A stretch of DNA of 64,000 nt, from positions 64,905-128,904 of the forward strand of contig CALXHG010000002.1 of the NCBI GenBank assembly GCA_944388045.1. Reading direction: 5' to 3'. The translations under genes and the position numbers were made by a program. The notes beneath the pieces are model-generated. The model was not told the DNA's origin and searched no databases. It saw only the letters and a list, made by a program, of their open reading frames with translations. The DNA is from an uncultured Clostridia bacterium (GTDB lineage: Bacteria; Bacillota; Clostridia; TANB77; CAG-508). Shown here piece after piece: positions 1-9,224 of the stretch (the stretch's first letter is position 1; the number at the start of each line of letters is the position of its first letter).

Positions 1-1
1 A

Positions 2-631
2 AATAAAGGAGCATGTGGTAAAATACCAGCACATTATTGGATTCATGGAGAATACTTACTTGTTAATGGTGGAAAAATGTCTAAAAGCTTGAAAAATGTA
101 TATTTATTAGATGATATTATTAAAAAAGGATATGATCCACTTACATATAGATTATTTAATTTTTCATGCCATTATAGAGGAAAATTAAATTTTACATGGG
201 AAGGAATTGAATCTGCATCCGCTTCTTTAGAGCGTTTAAGAGAAGGATATCAAAATCATTTAAATGGAACAGAAGAAGTTCCTGATGAAGTAATAAATGA
301 TTTAGAAAATAGATTCCATAAAGCAATAAATGATGATATGAATATGCCACTTGCATTAAGTGTTGTATGGGAAGCTGTTAGATATAAAAATAAATCTAAA
401 AAAATAGCTGAATTATTAAAAAAGTTTGACACAGTTTTAGGAATAGATATTGATAAAGCCAAAAAAACAGAAGAACTACCACAAGATGTTTTAGATTTAT
501 TAGAAAAAAGAAATGAAGCAAGAAAAAATAAAAATTGGGAAGAATCAGATAGAATAAGAGATGAAATTTTAGAAAAAGGCTATATAATTAAAGATACTAA
601 AAATGGAGCAGAATTACAGAAAAAAGCATAA
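2..631 (+). CDS. cysS: Cysteinyl-tRNA synthetase, 3' part
   Basis: This is the C-terminal part of class I cysteinyl-tRNA synthetase, the cytoplasmic enzyme that charges tRNA-Cys. The frame is open from the first bases of the window, so the true start lies upstream and about 209 residues are visible of a family usually near 460. The signature loop KMSKS is at local residues 25-29, preceded by an HYWIHGEYL segment typical of the CysS core and followed by the helical anticodon-binding region (SLERL, ALSVVWEA). The tail is short and charged. An internal ATG falls inside KMSKS and is not a real start. A gap of about 95 bases separates it from argS in the same direction. The identification is firm; only the N-terminal half is unseen. 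Confidence 0.95.
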   Translation, partial: NKGACGKIPAHYWIHGEYLLVNGGKMSKSLKNVYLLDDIIKKGYDPLTYRLFNFSCHYRGKLNFTWEGIESASASLERLREGYQNHLNGTEEVPDEVINDLENRFHKAINDDMNMPLALSVVWEAVRYKNKSKKIAELLKKFDTVLGIDIDKAKKTEELPQDVLDLLEKRNEARKNKNWEESDRIRDEILEKGYIIKDTKNGAELQKKA

Positions 632-727
632 AAGAAAACATAGTACAAAATAAGTATTTCTATATTTATGAGTGTTATGATAAAGGAACAGATAAGAAAT
701 TAAATTTAGTGTGAAAGGAAGAGACTC

Positions 728-2434
728 ATGATAAATTTTAAAAATATAATTGCAGAAGAAATTTCTAAAATAACAAATATTGAAATTAATGAAATAAGCA
801 AATTTATAGAAGTTCCAAAAGAGTCAGAAAATGGAGATTATGCATTTCCATGTTTTAAATTAGCAAAAACATTAAAAAAATCTCCAAATTTAATAGCAGA
901 TGATTTAAAATTAAATATAAATATTCCAGAAAATATTATAGAAAAAATAGAAGTAGTTGGCGGATATTTAAACTTTTTTATAAATAAAGAAACACTTGCA
1001 ACAGAAATTTTAAGTGAGGTAACAAAAACAGAAAATTATGGAAAATCTAATATAGGAGAAGGTAAAAATATAGTTATAGACTATTCTTCTCCTAATATAG
1101 CAAAAACATTCCATATAGGGCATTTACGTACAACTGTTATTGGTGCAGCATTATACAATATCTATAAATATCTTGGATATAATGTAACTGGAATAAACCA
1201 TATAGGAGATTATGGAACACAATTTGGAAAACTAATTGAAGGATATAAAAGATGGGGAGCAGAATATAATTTAGACGAAAATCCTATTGAAAAATTAACA
1301 GAAATTTATGTAAGAATATCAAATTTATGTAAAGAAGATGAAAGTGTTTTAGAAGATTGTAGAAATAATTTTAAAAAGCTAGAAGATGGAGACAAAGAAT
1401 GTGTTGAATTATGGACAAAATTTAAAGATTTAAGTTTAAAAGAATTCCAAAAAGTATATGATATACTTGGAATAAAATTTGACTCATGGAATGGAGAAGC
1501 TTTTTATACAGATAAAATGCAAGAAGTAATAGATTTGTTACAAAAATCTGGTAAATTAATAGAATCTCAAGGAGCTAGAATAATAGATTTAGAAGAATAT
1601 GGAATGGCACCATGTTTAATACAAAAATCAAATGGGTCATCTACATATGCAACAAGAGATTTAGCTGCAATTTTATATAGAGCACGTACATATGATTTTG
1701 ATAAAGCTTTATATGTAACATCATATGAACAAACATTGCATTTTAAACAAGTTTTTCAAGTTGCAAAATTGTTAGGTTTAGATAAAAAATATACAGATGG
1801 ATTAGAACATATATCTTATGGAATGGTTTTACTAGAAACAGGTAAAATGTCTACAAGAGATGGAAATGTTGTAAAACTTGAAGATTTATTAAATGAAGCA
1901 ATAGAAAGAGCAAAAGAAATTATAAACGAAAAAAATCCAAAATTAAAAAACAAAGATGAAATTGCTAAAAAAGTTGGAGTAGGAGCAGTTGTATTTAATG
2001 ATTTATCAAATAGTAGAGTTAAAGATGAAATATTTAATTGGGATAGAATTTTAAGTTTCCAAGGAGAAACAGGTCCATATTTACAATATACTTATGTTAG
2101 AACAAAAAGCATAATAGAAAAAGCAGGAGGGCTTCCATCATTTGAGAATATTGATAAAAAATATTTACTAGAAGACTCTGCAAACAAAATATTAAAAATA
2201 CTTTATAATTTTGAAAAAACATTAATACAAGTTACAGAAAAAAATGAACCATGTATATTATCAAGATATTTAATAGATTTAGCAAAAGCTTACAGTAATT
2301 TTTATAATGAAAATCAAATTATTACAAAAGATAAAAAGATTCAAAATACTAGAATATTTTTAACATATGCTACAGGAAATGTATTAAAAATAGGAGCAAA
2401 ATTACTTGGAATAGAAATGCCTGATAGAATGTAG
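728..2434 (+). CDS. argS: Arginyl-tRNA synthetase
   Basis: Class I arginyl-tRNA synthetase, 568 residues, a normal length for the bacterial family. An N-terminal Add-1-like domain (about 1-110) precedes the catalytic core. The HIGH motif reads FHIGHLRTT near residue 128 and the KMSKS equivalent reads KMSTRDGN near residue 372. The C-terminal alpha-helical anticodon-binding domain ends in GIEMPDRM, matching the family's typical end. The start follows GGAAG with good spacing. It lies just downstream of cysS; no T-box leader could be seen in the short gap. Confidence 0.97.
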   Translation: MINFKNIIAEEISKITNIEINEISKFIEVPKESENGDYAFPCFKLAKTLKKSPNLIADDLKLNINIPENIIEKIEVVGGYLNFFINKETLATEILSEVTKTENYGKSNIGEGKNIVIDYSSPNIAKTFHIGHLRTTVIGAALYNIYKYLGYNVTGINHIGDYGTQFGKLIEGYKRWGAEYNLDENPIEKLTEIYVRISNLCKEDESVLEDCRNNFKKLEDGDKECVELWTKFKDLSLKEFQKVYDILGIKFDSWNGEAFYTDKMQEVIDLLQKSGKLIESQGARIIDLEEYGMAPCLIQKSNGSSTYATRDLAAILYRARTYDFDKALYVTSYEQTLHFKQVFQVAKLLGLDKKYTDGLEHISYGMVLLETGKMSTRDGNVVKLEDLLNEAIERAKEIINEKNPKLKNKDEIAKKVGVGAVVFNDLSNSRVKDEIFNWDRILSFQGETGPYLQYTYVRTKSIIEKAGGLPSFENIDKKYLLEDSANKILKILYNFEKTLIQVTEKNEPCILSRYLIDLAKAYSNFYNENQIITKDKKIQNTRIFLTYATGNVLKIGAKLLGIEMPDRM

Positions 2435-2456
2435 TATTGTTAAGAAAGGAAGAAAA

Positions 2457-3515
2457 ATGTCGAAAAAAAAGAAATCAGTTGAAATTAATTTTGGAATTAT
2501 ATTACTTTTTGTTGTAGTAATAGGTATTATCATATTTGTTGTTGGAAGACATTCAGCAAATACAAAGTATAGCGAAAAACAAAACGAAAATTTATCAGAA
2601 AATACTGGGACACAAGAAACCAGTAAAACAAATATATATTCTAATAATGTTATAATGTTAGATATAGGAAAATTATCTGATAAATGGCAAGTTGTAGAAA
2701 AACCAAATGGTTCTATTTTATATTATATACAAGGACCAGCAAATCAAAAAGAAGATGGAACAACAGATGACATTAGAATAAATATTTATTTAGAAAAAAG
2801 TGATATGACAAATGAAGAGATGAAAACTCAACTATTAGAACATTCTATATATTCAACAATAGAATATACAAAAACACAATTAATTAATGATATACAATGG
2901 AGAGAATTTGAAGCAGGAAATAAAGGTATAAAAGCCAAAATACTTGCTGTTATGCAAGATGGATATATGTATGCAATAGAAATTGTTGGAGAAGAAAATT
3001 TATATAACCAATATTATAATGAAGCAATGAGAACAGCAATGACAATACAAATTGCAAGTAAAATTCCAGATGATGTTGCTTCAGATGTAATTTATAATTA
3101 TACAAATTTAGCAGATATAAAAATAGGTGGTACACAATATTTATTAAATAGTTTAAGTTTACCACAAACAGTAGAAAACACTAATGAAACATTGCCAGAA
3201 GAATATTCAGATTATAAATTTACTGGAATTGCATATTCTGACTTTGAAAATGCAATGACAAAATATATGACAACAGATGTATTAAAATCTCAATTTAGTG
3301 AATTTATAAATTATAATGGTACATTATATATGAAGGAAGTAACAGGAACCCAAACAGATTATATGATTGAAGATATAAAAGTAAAAACAATAAAAGGACA
3401 AGAAACAACTTATGAAATTACTAAACAAAATATGAACAATTATATAAGATTAATTCAAAATATAACATTAAAATTTGAAAATGGAGTTTGTGTTGTTTCT
3501 AATGTGGAGGCTTAA
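2457..3515 (+). CDS. Membrane-anchored extracytoplasmic protein, unknown
   Basis: A 352-residue protein I cannot assign. After a lysine-rich start, residues about 12-31 form one hydrophobic helix, so it is probably anchored with the rest outside the cell. The ectodomain begins with a low-complexity Asn/Thr/Glu linker and continues as a mixed alpha/beta region. A segment around residues 65-170 (WQVVEKPNG, QWREFEAGNKG, MQDGYMYAIEI) resembles PsbP/Mog1-like folds found in anchored lipoproteins of clostridia, but this is only a resemblance. Ribosome site AAGGAAG is 5' of the ATG. The stop TAA directly abuts the rsmA ATG, so translation is probably coupled and the two share a transcript with argS. 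Confidence 0.8.
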   Translation: MSKKKKSVEINFGIILLFVVVIGIIIFVVGRHSANTKYSEKQNENLSENTGTQETSKTNIYSNNVIMLDIGKLSDKWQVVEKPNGSILYYIQGPANQKEDGTTDDIRINIYLEKSDMTNEEMKTQLLEHSIYSTIEYTKTQLINDIQWREFEAGNKGIKAKILAVMQDGYMYAIEIVGEENLYNQYYNEAMRTAMTIQIASKIPDDVASDVIYNYTNLADIKIGGTQYLLNSLSLPQTVENTNETLPEEYSDYKFTGIAYSDFENAMTKYMTTDVLKSQFSEFINYNGTLYMKEVTGTQTDYMIEDIKVKTIKGQETTYEITKQNMNNYIRLIQNITLKFENGVCVVSNVEA

Positions 3516-4373
3516 ATGAAAAAATTGTTAGAAGAAACTAAAACAATAATGAAAAAATATGGAATAAAAGCAAATAAAGATTTGGGACAAAATTTTTTAA
3601 TTAATAATGATGTTGTTGAAAATATTATTAATTCAAGTGAAGTTTCTGAAGAAGATTTAATTATAGAAATTGGACCAGGATTAGGTACATTAACAAAAGA
3701 ATTATTAAAAAAAGCAGGAAAAGTTATTTGTATAGAATTAGATAAAAAAATGATTAAAATTTTAAAAGAAAGATTTATTAGTTATTCTAATTTAGAAATT
3801 ATTAATGATGATGTATTAAAAGTTAATTTGAAGGAATTAATAAATAAGTACAAAGGTCATGATAATATAAAAAAAGTTAAAATTGTTGCAAATCTTCCAT
3901 ATTATATTACAACTCCAATAATTATGAAATTATTAGAAGATAAATTAGATATTGAGTCTATAACTGTTATGATACAAAAAGAAGTTGCAGATAGGTTGAT
4001 TGATATACCAGGTGGAAAATATACAGGAGCTATTACTTATACTATATTTTATTATTGTGAATCTGAAAAAATTATGGAAGTTCCAAGTGATTCTTTTATT
4101 CCTGAACCTGATGTGACTTCTGAAGTTATTAAAATGAAATTAAGAAATAAACCTGCAGTTGAGATTGAAAATCCTAAAGTTATGTTTATGATAATTAAAA
4201 GTGCTTTTATGCAGAGGAGAAAAACTTTGCTAAATGCTTTGACAAATACTCAAGTTTTTGCAAGCAAACAAGAGGGATTAAAAATTTTGAAAAAGCTAAA
4301 TTTAGATGAAAATGTTAGAGCTGAAAATTTAAGTATTCAAGATTATGCAAATATTGCTAAAGAAATTTTATAA
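3516..4373 (+). CDS. rsmA: 16S rRNA (adenine1518/1519-N6) dimethyltransferase
   Basis: RsmA (KsgA) dimethylates two adjacent adenines in helix 45 of 16S rRNA during late 30S assembly, using S-adenosylmethionine. The N-terminus has the family hallmark DLGQNFLIN. SAM motif I is IEIGPGLGTLT near residue 50, and the catalytic NLPYYI motif is near residue 126. The C-terminal small helical domain contains the usual SAFMQRRKTL segment. Its 285 residues are typical. The ATG directly follows the stop of the upstream gene, and a GGAGG in that gene's last codons serves as ribosome site. fmt follows 21 bases later. Confidence 0.97.
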   Translation: MKKLLEETKTIMKKYGIKANKDLGQNFLINNDVVENIINSSEVSEEDLIIEIGPGLGTLTKELLKKAGKVICIELDKKMIKILKERFISYSNLEIINDDVLKVNLKELINKYKGHDNIKKVKIVANLPYYITTPIIMKLLEDKLDIESITVMIQKEVADRLIDIPGGKYTGAITYTIFYYCESEKIMEVPSDSFIPEPDVTSEVIKMKLRNKPAVEIENPKVMFMIIKSAFMQRRKTLLNALTNTQVFASKQEGLKILKKLNLDENVRAENLSIQDYANIAKEIL

Positions 4374-4394
4374 CTATATTGGAGTGTGATTTTA

Positions 4395-5432
4395 GTGAAA
4401 ATTGTTTTTATGGGAACACCAGATTTTGCGAGAGATTCTCTAGAAGCTATATATAATAAAGGATATGAAATTTTAGGAGTAGTTACAAATGTAGATAAGC
4501 CAAAAGGAAGAGGAATGAAGTTAATACCTACTCCTGTAAAAGAATTTGCAATAGAAAAAAATTTAAAAGTTTATCAACCAGAAAAAGTTAGAAATAATCA
4601 AGAATTTATTCAAGAAATAAAAAACTTAAATCCAGATATAATTTGTGTAGTTGCTTATGGAAAAATTTTACCTAAAGAAATATTAGATATTCCAAGATTA
4701 GGATGTATTAATGTTCATGGATCACTTTTACCACAATACAGAGGAGCAGCTCCAATACAATGGGCTGTTTTAAATGGAGATAAAGTAACAGGAATTACAA
4801 CTATGTATATGGATGTTGGTATGGATACTGGTGATATGATTTTAAAAGAAGAAGTTCAAATTGGAGATAATGAAACAACTGGTGAATTATGGGATAGATT
4901 ATCAAAAATAGGTGCAAAGCTTTTAGTTCAGACAATAGAACAAATAGAAAATGGAACAGCCCCTAGAGTTCCTCAAGGAGATAATTTTACTTTAGCTCCA
5001 ATGCTTAATAAGGAAATGGCAAAAATTGATTGGAACGGAAAAAGTGCTTTTGAAATAAAAAATTTAGTTAGAGGACTAAACCCTATAATGGGAGCATATT
5101 CGTTTTTAGATGGTAAAAAGTATAAATTTTGGAAAGTTGAAGTTTTACCAATAAAAAATGAATCTGAAAATATAAGTGTTTTGACAATTGATAATGAATC
5201 TAAGGATAATAATTTTTTACAAATTGAAAATGAATTAAAAAAATCTGAAAATGAATTTAAAAATAAGATAAATGGTACAATTTTAAAATCTGATAGTAAA
5301 GATGGACTTTATATAAAAGCTAAAGATGGTATTATTAAAGTTCTTGAGATTCAAGCTGAAAATGCTAAAAAGATGTCTATATGTGATTTTTTAAGAGGAA
5401 ATAATTTAGAAGTAGGAAAAAAGTTTGAATAA
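4395..5432 (+). CDS. fmt: Methionyl-tRNA formyltransferase
   Basis: Fmt formylates Met-tRNAi using 10-formyl-THF. I place the start at GTG 4395 and not at the upstream in-frame GTG 4386. GGAG at 4381-4384 is then spaced correctly, and the protein begins MKIVFMGTPDFA as in the family. With this start the catalytic triad falls at Asn106, His108 (INVHGSLLPQYRG) and Asp144 (DVGMDTGD), the same numbers as the E. coli enzyme. The 345 residues comprise the Rossmann-like formyltransferase domain and the C-terminal OB-like domain. The C-domain has a lysine- and asparagine-rich insertion near residues 255-295, longer than usual. It is last in the argS-rsmA-fmt run. Confidence 0.96.
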   Translation: MKIVFMGTPDFARDSLEAIYNKGYEILGVVTNVDKPKGRGMKLIPTPVKEFAIEKNLKVYQPEKVRNNQEFIQEIKNLNPDIICVVAYGKILPKEILDIPRLGCINVHGSLLPQYRGAAPIQWAVLNGDKVTGITTMYMDVGMDTGDMILKEEVQIGDNETTGELWDRLSKIGAKLLVQTIEQIENGTAPRVPQGDNFTLAPMLNKEMAKIDWNGKSAFEIKNLVRGLNPIMGAYSFLDGKKYKFWKVEVLPIKNESENISVLTIDNESKDNNFLQIENELKKSENEFKNKINGTILKSDSKDGLYIKAKDGIIKVLEIQAENAKKMSICDFLRGNNLEVGKKFE

Positions 5433-5544
5433 TTACTATATTTTTGTTCATAATGATAAAAGAAAAGGGAAGATTAGAGTATTTTTATAATATATTTGGA
5501 TTTGATTTTCTCTAAATTTTAAATATAGAAAGGAAATTTTCATT

Positions 5545-5985
5545 ATGGAAGAAAATATAATTAATTTAAATAAGTTTTTAAGTGAATTAGAAATTATGTC
5601 TGTGAAATTGCAAAATTATCATTGGAATGTTCAAGGACATAATTTTTTTATTATCCATAACAAGCTAGAAGAATTTTATGATGAAATTAGAGAGCAAATT
5701 GATGAGATTGCAGAACATATTTTAGCAAAGGGATATGAGCCTCTTGGCACAATGAAAGATTTTATTAGTAATTCTGAAATTGTTGAAGCTAAAAATGAAA
5801 AAATTAAGAGTGAAGAATTATTGAAAATAGTAACTCAAGATTTTAACACATTATATAAGAAAGCTGTTGAGATAAAGAAATCTGCAGAAAAAGTAGAAGA
5901 TTATGAAACTTCTGCATTGATTGATGATTATTTACGTGATTATTCTAAAAAATTATGGATGTTGAATGAGGTTACAAAAAATTAG
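5545..5985 (+). CDS. dps: Dps family ferritin-like protein
   Basis: A 146-residue Dps/miniferritin, a dodecameric shell protein that oxidises and stores iron with peroxide and can protect DNA. The inter-subunit ferroxidase ligands are visible: His26 (NYHWNVQG), His38, Asp53 and Glu57 (QIDEIAEHIL), in the canonical spacing. There is no extended basic N-terminal tail, so DNA binding is uncertain. It has a good AAAGGAA ribosome site after a 110-base gap from fmt and is probably expressed from its own promoter. It is convergent with ylbJ. Confidence 0.95.
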   Translation: MEENIINLNKFLSELEIMSVKLQNYHWNVQGHNFFIIHNKLEEFYDEIREQIDEIAEHILAKGYEPLGTMKDFISNSEIVEAKNEKIKSEELLKIVTQDFNTLYKKAVEIKKSAEKVEDYETSALIDDYLRDYSKKLWMLNEVTKN

Positions 5986-6008
5986 AAAATTAATATTTAG
6001 AGTTTTTA

Positions 6009-6133
6009 TATGTTGATATATTAATATTTTATAAATTTTTCAGTTCGTTACAATATTTAAGAAAATCATTTAACAAATTCTAAAATATTTTTAATCACAT
6101 TCAAAATTTATGCAATATTAATATATCAACATA
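6009..6133. repeat. Palindromic MITE-like element, copy 1
   Basis: A 125-base AT-rich block between the convergent dps and ylbJ genes, bounded by perfect 20-base inverted arms (6009-6028 and 6114-6133) containing TTGATATATTAATATT. The interior contains TTCAAAATTTATGCAAT. The same interior and arm words recur at 19104-19195 and 21019-21075, so this is one member of a dispersed non-coding family. It may also act as a bidirectional terminator here. Confidence 0.7.
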
Positions 6134-6136
6134 ATT

Positions 6137-7186
6137 TTATAAATCAAAATTGAATATTATAAAATCTTTTAAAAATAAAAATGTATAAAAAGCAGAAAAA
6201 CATGCATGTAATATTTTTCCTATAATATATGGCTTTATAGATAAATCTGTTTTTGATATTACACTCCACACTTGTAAAAGTACAGAAATTCCTCCTAATC
6301 CTAATAAAAATGATGCTAAAATAATATTTATAGATATCTTTTTTTCTGGTAAAGTGCAAATAATATTTAATCCATTTGTTAATTCTATAATTCCAGAGAT
6401 AAAACCAGATGAGAATGAAGTTGGTATATTCAATAAATTAAAGATAGGATTAATAAAGTTACATAAAATATTAAGTAAATTGCTTGTTTTTATTATATTT
6501 AAAATTACAGAAAAAAGTACAACAAATCCTCCAATTAGTAGAATAGTATTTATTGAATTTGTAATACTGTTTCCAATTATTCCACCTAAGTTAGATAATG
6601 TTATTTCATTTATTTTATTTGATTCATATTTTTGTAAATTAGTTTTTTCTTTTGCTTTATATTTCCAAAATCTGAATAAAAATCCCACGGTTAATGATGC
6701 CAGTAAATGTGTAAAAAGAAGTAAAAAACCAATTGTTGAATTACCGAACATTGTTATTCCAACAGTTCCAATTATAAATAATGGACCAGAATTATTAGTA
6801 AAACTTAATAATCTTTCACATTCTTCTTTTGAACATATATTGTTTTTCCTAAAGTTTGCAGAAATTTTTGCACCCATTGGATATCCACTAATAATACCCA
6901 TAATCAATGCAAAACTTCCTTCGCCTCTTATATTAAAAAACGGTTTCATAAATTTATTTAATAATTTTCCCATATTATATATTAAATTTGTGTGTGTGAG
7001 TAATTCTGTTGCTACAAAAAATGGAAATAATGATGGTACAATTGAATTTGCCCACAAAATTAGTCCATTTTTTGCTGATGAAAGATTTGTGCTTGAAAAT
7101 ATTATTAATGATATTGTAAATAATACTAAAATAAATGGTATTATAAATTGCTTAATTTTTATAATATAAAAATTGTTTTTTCTCAT
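6137..7186 (-). CDS. ylbJ: Sporulation integral membrane protein YlbJ
   Basis: A polytopic membrane protein of 349 residues matching the YlbJ family, which in Bacillus is mother-cell expressed and needed for spore cortex formation. It carries the nucleoside-recognition (Gate-like) fold. Recognisable segments are SLIIFSSTNLSSAKNGL, LWANSIVPSLFPFFVATELL, a GYPMGAKI turn and SGFISGIIELTNGL. It is a little shorter than the usual 400 or so residues. No clear ribosome site is obvious except AAAGG a few bases upstream. A roughly 35-base piece of its 5' coding region (7074-7113) is repeated outside the gene at about 7498-7535. Confidence 0.9.
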   Translation of the reverse strand: MRKNNFYIIKIKQFIIPFILVLFTISLIIFSSTNLSSAKNGLILWANSIVPSLFPFFVATELLTHTNLIYNMGKLLNKFMKPFFNIRGEGSFALIMGIISGYPMGAKISANFRKNNICSKEECERLLSFTNNSGPLFIIGTVGITMFGNSTIGFLLLFTHLLASLTVGFLFRFWKYKAKEKTNLQKYESNKINEITLSNLGGIIGNSITNSINTILLIGGFVVLFSVILNIIKTSNLLNILCNFINPIFNLLNIPTSFSSGFISGIIELTNGLNIICTLPEKKISINIILASFLLGLGGISVLLQVWSVISKTDLSIKPYIIGKILHACFSAFYTFLFLKDFIIFNFDL

Positions 7187-7263
7187 ATTAAATATTAGAC
7201 CTTTCTTTTATCTACTTATATAAATATATAGTTAAAAATAAAATTTATTATTAAAAATTTTTA

Positions 7264-7300
7264 TTATACAATAGGAAAGTTATACTTTCCTATTGTATAA
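7264..7300. repeat. Perfect hairpin upstream of ylbJ
   Basis: A 17-base perfect inverted repeat (arms 7264-7280 and 7284-7300, loop TAT) containing AATAGGAAAGT. It resembles the first stem of the larger element that begins 33 bases later. It may be a diverged copy of that stem. Confidence 0.7.
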
Positions 7301-7332
7301 AATGCAACAATCGCTAGTCTTTTGAGATTTTC

Positions 7333-7491
7333 TTCTTGTATAGGAAAAATCGCTTTTTCCTATACAAGAAAAGAGCTTCGCTCAAACGGATGCACACAAT
7401 TTTACTTCGTAAAATTGGCGCACGAACAATGACGCGGACTTTAAAATGTTATAAACATATAAAATGTCCAAAAAAGTTCGCTATTGTTCTT
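7333..7491 (+). repeat. Composite palindromic element, copy 1
   Basis: This occupies most of the gene-free stretch 7187-7673. It has a perfect 17-base stem (7333-7349 with 7354-7370), a small GAGC-TTC-GCTC stem (7373-7383), a stem CAATTTTAC-TTC-GTAAAATTG (7397-7417), and a distal stem in which GAACAAT pairs with ATTGTTC. A copy lies in the opposite orientation at 59865-60027 with the stems preserved and several compensating-looking differences. A fragment of the last third is at 31912-31955. A mobile palindromic element or a structured RNA are both possible. Confidence 0.75.
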
Positions 7492-7594
7492 TGTTCTACT
7501 GATAAAAGATTTGTGCTTGAAAGTATTATTAATGAATAATTTATAGTCAATTATTTGATGGCAAAAAAATGTTCGAAAAAATTTTAAAAAAGTA

Positions 7595-7623
7595 TTGACA
7601 TTTTTTAAATTAAGATATAAAAT
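7595..7623 (+). promoter_or_regulatory. Sigma-A type promoter
   Basis: TTGACA at 7595-7600, then 17 bases, then TAAAAT at 7618-7623. It lies about 50 bases upstream of the metallopeptidase gene at 7674 and reads the same way. Confidence 0.65.
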
Positions 7624-7673
7624 GTAATCACAAAAGCGAACAAGAGTTCAAAATAAATTAAGGAGGAAAAATC

Positions 7674-8363
7674 ATGAGTATATTTGGAAAAAAGAATAAT
7701 GTTATTACATATACAGTAAATAAAGCAATAAATAGAGAAATGTATATTACTATACAAAACGGAGAAGTTGTAGTAAATGCACCATGGTATTTAAGTTCAA
7801 GCAAAATCCAAGAAGCAGTAGAACAAAAGAAAAATTGGATATTAAGCAAAATGAATGAATATGCAGAACAAAATAATCCAAATATACAATCAGTTAAAAT
7901 ATTTGGAAAAAACTATGATGTAAAAGTATATTACCAAAATATAACTACTCCAGAATTAAATTTAGAAGAAAATTATCAAATAAAAATAATTTTACCAATA
8001 AAATATAAAAAAGTTGGAAATGAGCAAATTTTAAAAATATCAATTGAAAAGATGTATGAGCAAATTGCAAATAACGAAATAGATAATATTATGGAAAAAG
8101 TTAGACTAATATTAGGACTTGCTCCAGAAGATTATGCAATAGAACAATTAGATTCTGAACTTGCAAAATGTGTTGGAAGCAAAAAAATAATTATAAATCC
8201 AAAATTAATGCAATTCAAAAAAGAAGTAATAGAATATGTAATTGCACATGAATTTTGCCATATAAAATATAAAACTCATTGTAAAAGTTTTATAGATTTA
8301 ATGGAAAAGAACTTTGAAAATTATTCAAAAATAGAAAAAGAACTAAGTGGATATAAATTTTAA
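7674..8363 (+). CDS. YgjP/DUF45-family zinc metallopeptidase
   Basis: A 229-residue protein of the M48-like DUF45 (YgjP, WLM) family of soluble metallopeptidases. The zinc motif is HEFCH at residues 192-196, preceded by VIEYVIAHE. A third ligand candidate is the histidine in YKTHCKSF a few residues later, as in the family. The N-terminal half contains the conserved VVVNAPW..S and FGKNYDVKV segments. Substrate is unknown; no signal peptide or membrane helix is seen. AGGAGGAAAA precedes the ATG, and a good promoter stands upstream, so it is probably monocistronic. Confidence 0.88.
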   Translation: MSIFGKKNNVITYTVNKAINREMYITIQNGEVVVNAPWYLSSSKIQEAVEQKKNWILSKMNEYAEQNNPNIQSVKIFGKNYDVKVYYQNITTPELNLEENYQIKIILPIKYKKVGNEQILKISIEKMYEQIANNEIDNIMEKVRLILGLAPEDYAIEQLDSELAKCVGSKKIIINPKLMQFKKEVIEYVIAHEFCHIKYKTHCKSFIDLMEKNFENYSKIEKELSGYKF

Positions 8364-8611
8364 TTATATCCACTTAATGGCTTGTTAATATATTAATAAT
8401 TATATTAAAACACCTTTTAATTTTTTTAATTGGTAACCCGTAGATATCATTTACATTCTACAATTGTAGAATGTAAATGTGTAAGTATATAATTCGAAAG
8501 CATTATTGCTTCTTTTATGTAAATAAACATAAAAATATATAAGTATAAAAAAAGTTTAATATCTTGCAAATTTAAAACAAATATGCTAATATAATTATGA
8601 TGTAAAAATAT

Positions 8612-8686
8612 TGGGGCATCGCCAAGCGGTAAGGCATCGGACTCTGACTCCGACATTCCTGTGTTCGAATCACAGTGCCCCAGCCA
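8612..8686 (+). tRNA. tRNA-Gln (anticodon CTG)
   Basis: 75 bases including an encoded CCA. The acceptor TGGGGCA pairs with TGCCCCA, the discriminator is G, the D arm contains AAGCGGTAAGG, the anticodon stem TCGGA/TCCGA has loop CTCTGAC with anticodon CTG at 8644-8646, and the T loop is GTTCGAATC. The first base U1 is typical of bacterial tRNA-Gln. It stands alone. Confidence 0.97.
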
Positions 8687-8771
8687 ATAAAATATAATTT
8701 GAGATGAGGCAATGGAAATGTGTATAAATTATGCCCAATTTAAAAAGATAATGCTTAGAATAAAATAATTT

Positions 8772-8817
8772 AAACTAAAATAAGGCGTTTTTGCTGACAA
8801 ACGCCTTATTTTAGTTT
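8772..8817. terminator. Long hairpin after tRNA-Gln
   Basis: A 19-base perfect stem (AAACTAAAATAAGGCGTTT, 8772-8790, with 8799-8817) and an 8-base loop. T and A runs lie on both sides, so it could stop transcription from either direction. Confidence 0.7.
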
Positions 8818-8841
8818 AAAATTATTTTGGGGGTAAAATTT

Positions 8842-9216
8842 ATGATATTTTTATATAAAGAATTAAAAAATCAAGGGCTAGATAATTACAAAATAAACAA
8901 AAAATTAGAAAATAAAGAACTATATAAAATTGAGATAGAATAGATATTGGAGTACATAAAAACCTAGATATAAAGCAAGAAGAATATATGTTTAATTTTG
9001 AAGTATTTAATATTGGATAGGAGAAAATACAAATATTGTTTTAATTTTATAAAGCAATTAGAGCCTTTGGTAGTATAATATAAAATAAAAAAAAGAGGTG
9101 GATGTATTAAAAGTAGCACATCATATCTCAATATGATAAATTAATATTTACAGATGCCTATGACAAAACAACTACCCAAGAAAATTATGCAATGTTAAGG
9201 GAAAATGGAAAATTTT
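8842..9216 (+). pseudogene. Decayed gene remnant(s)
   Basis: Part of the 8687-9286 gap. A 33-codon reading frame from ATG 8842 (GGGGGT ribosome site) gives LYKELKNQGLDNYKINKKLE and stops at 8943. The next frame continues as IGVHKNLDIKQEEYMF and ends near 9018. Together they recall the winged-helix N-terminus of AbiEi-type antitoxins (a basic helix, then a KIE-GVY-like strand), broken by a frameshift. A second fragment near 9135-9216 (TDAYDKTTTQENYAMLREN) is unidentified. Both are far too short to be functional. The family assignment is weak. Confidence 0.3.
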
Positions 9217-9224
9217 AAAATAAA

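Noticed and set aside
632..727. T-box leader before argS
   Set aside because: The gap is under 100 bases and has no TGGNACCGCG-like T-box or specifier stem.
6354..7169. 271-codon plus-strand frame opposite ylbJ
   Set aside because: Shadow of ylbJ, which has clear family motifs and hydrophobic helices on the minus strand.
7336..7539. 67-codon frame across the composite palindrome
   Set aside because: It runs through stems of a repeat whose second copy does not keep the frame; no ribosome site.
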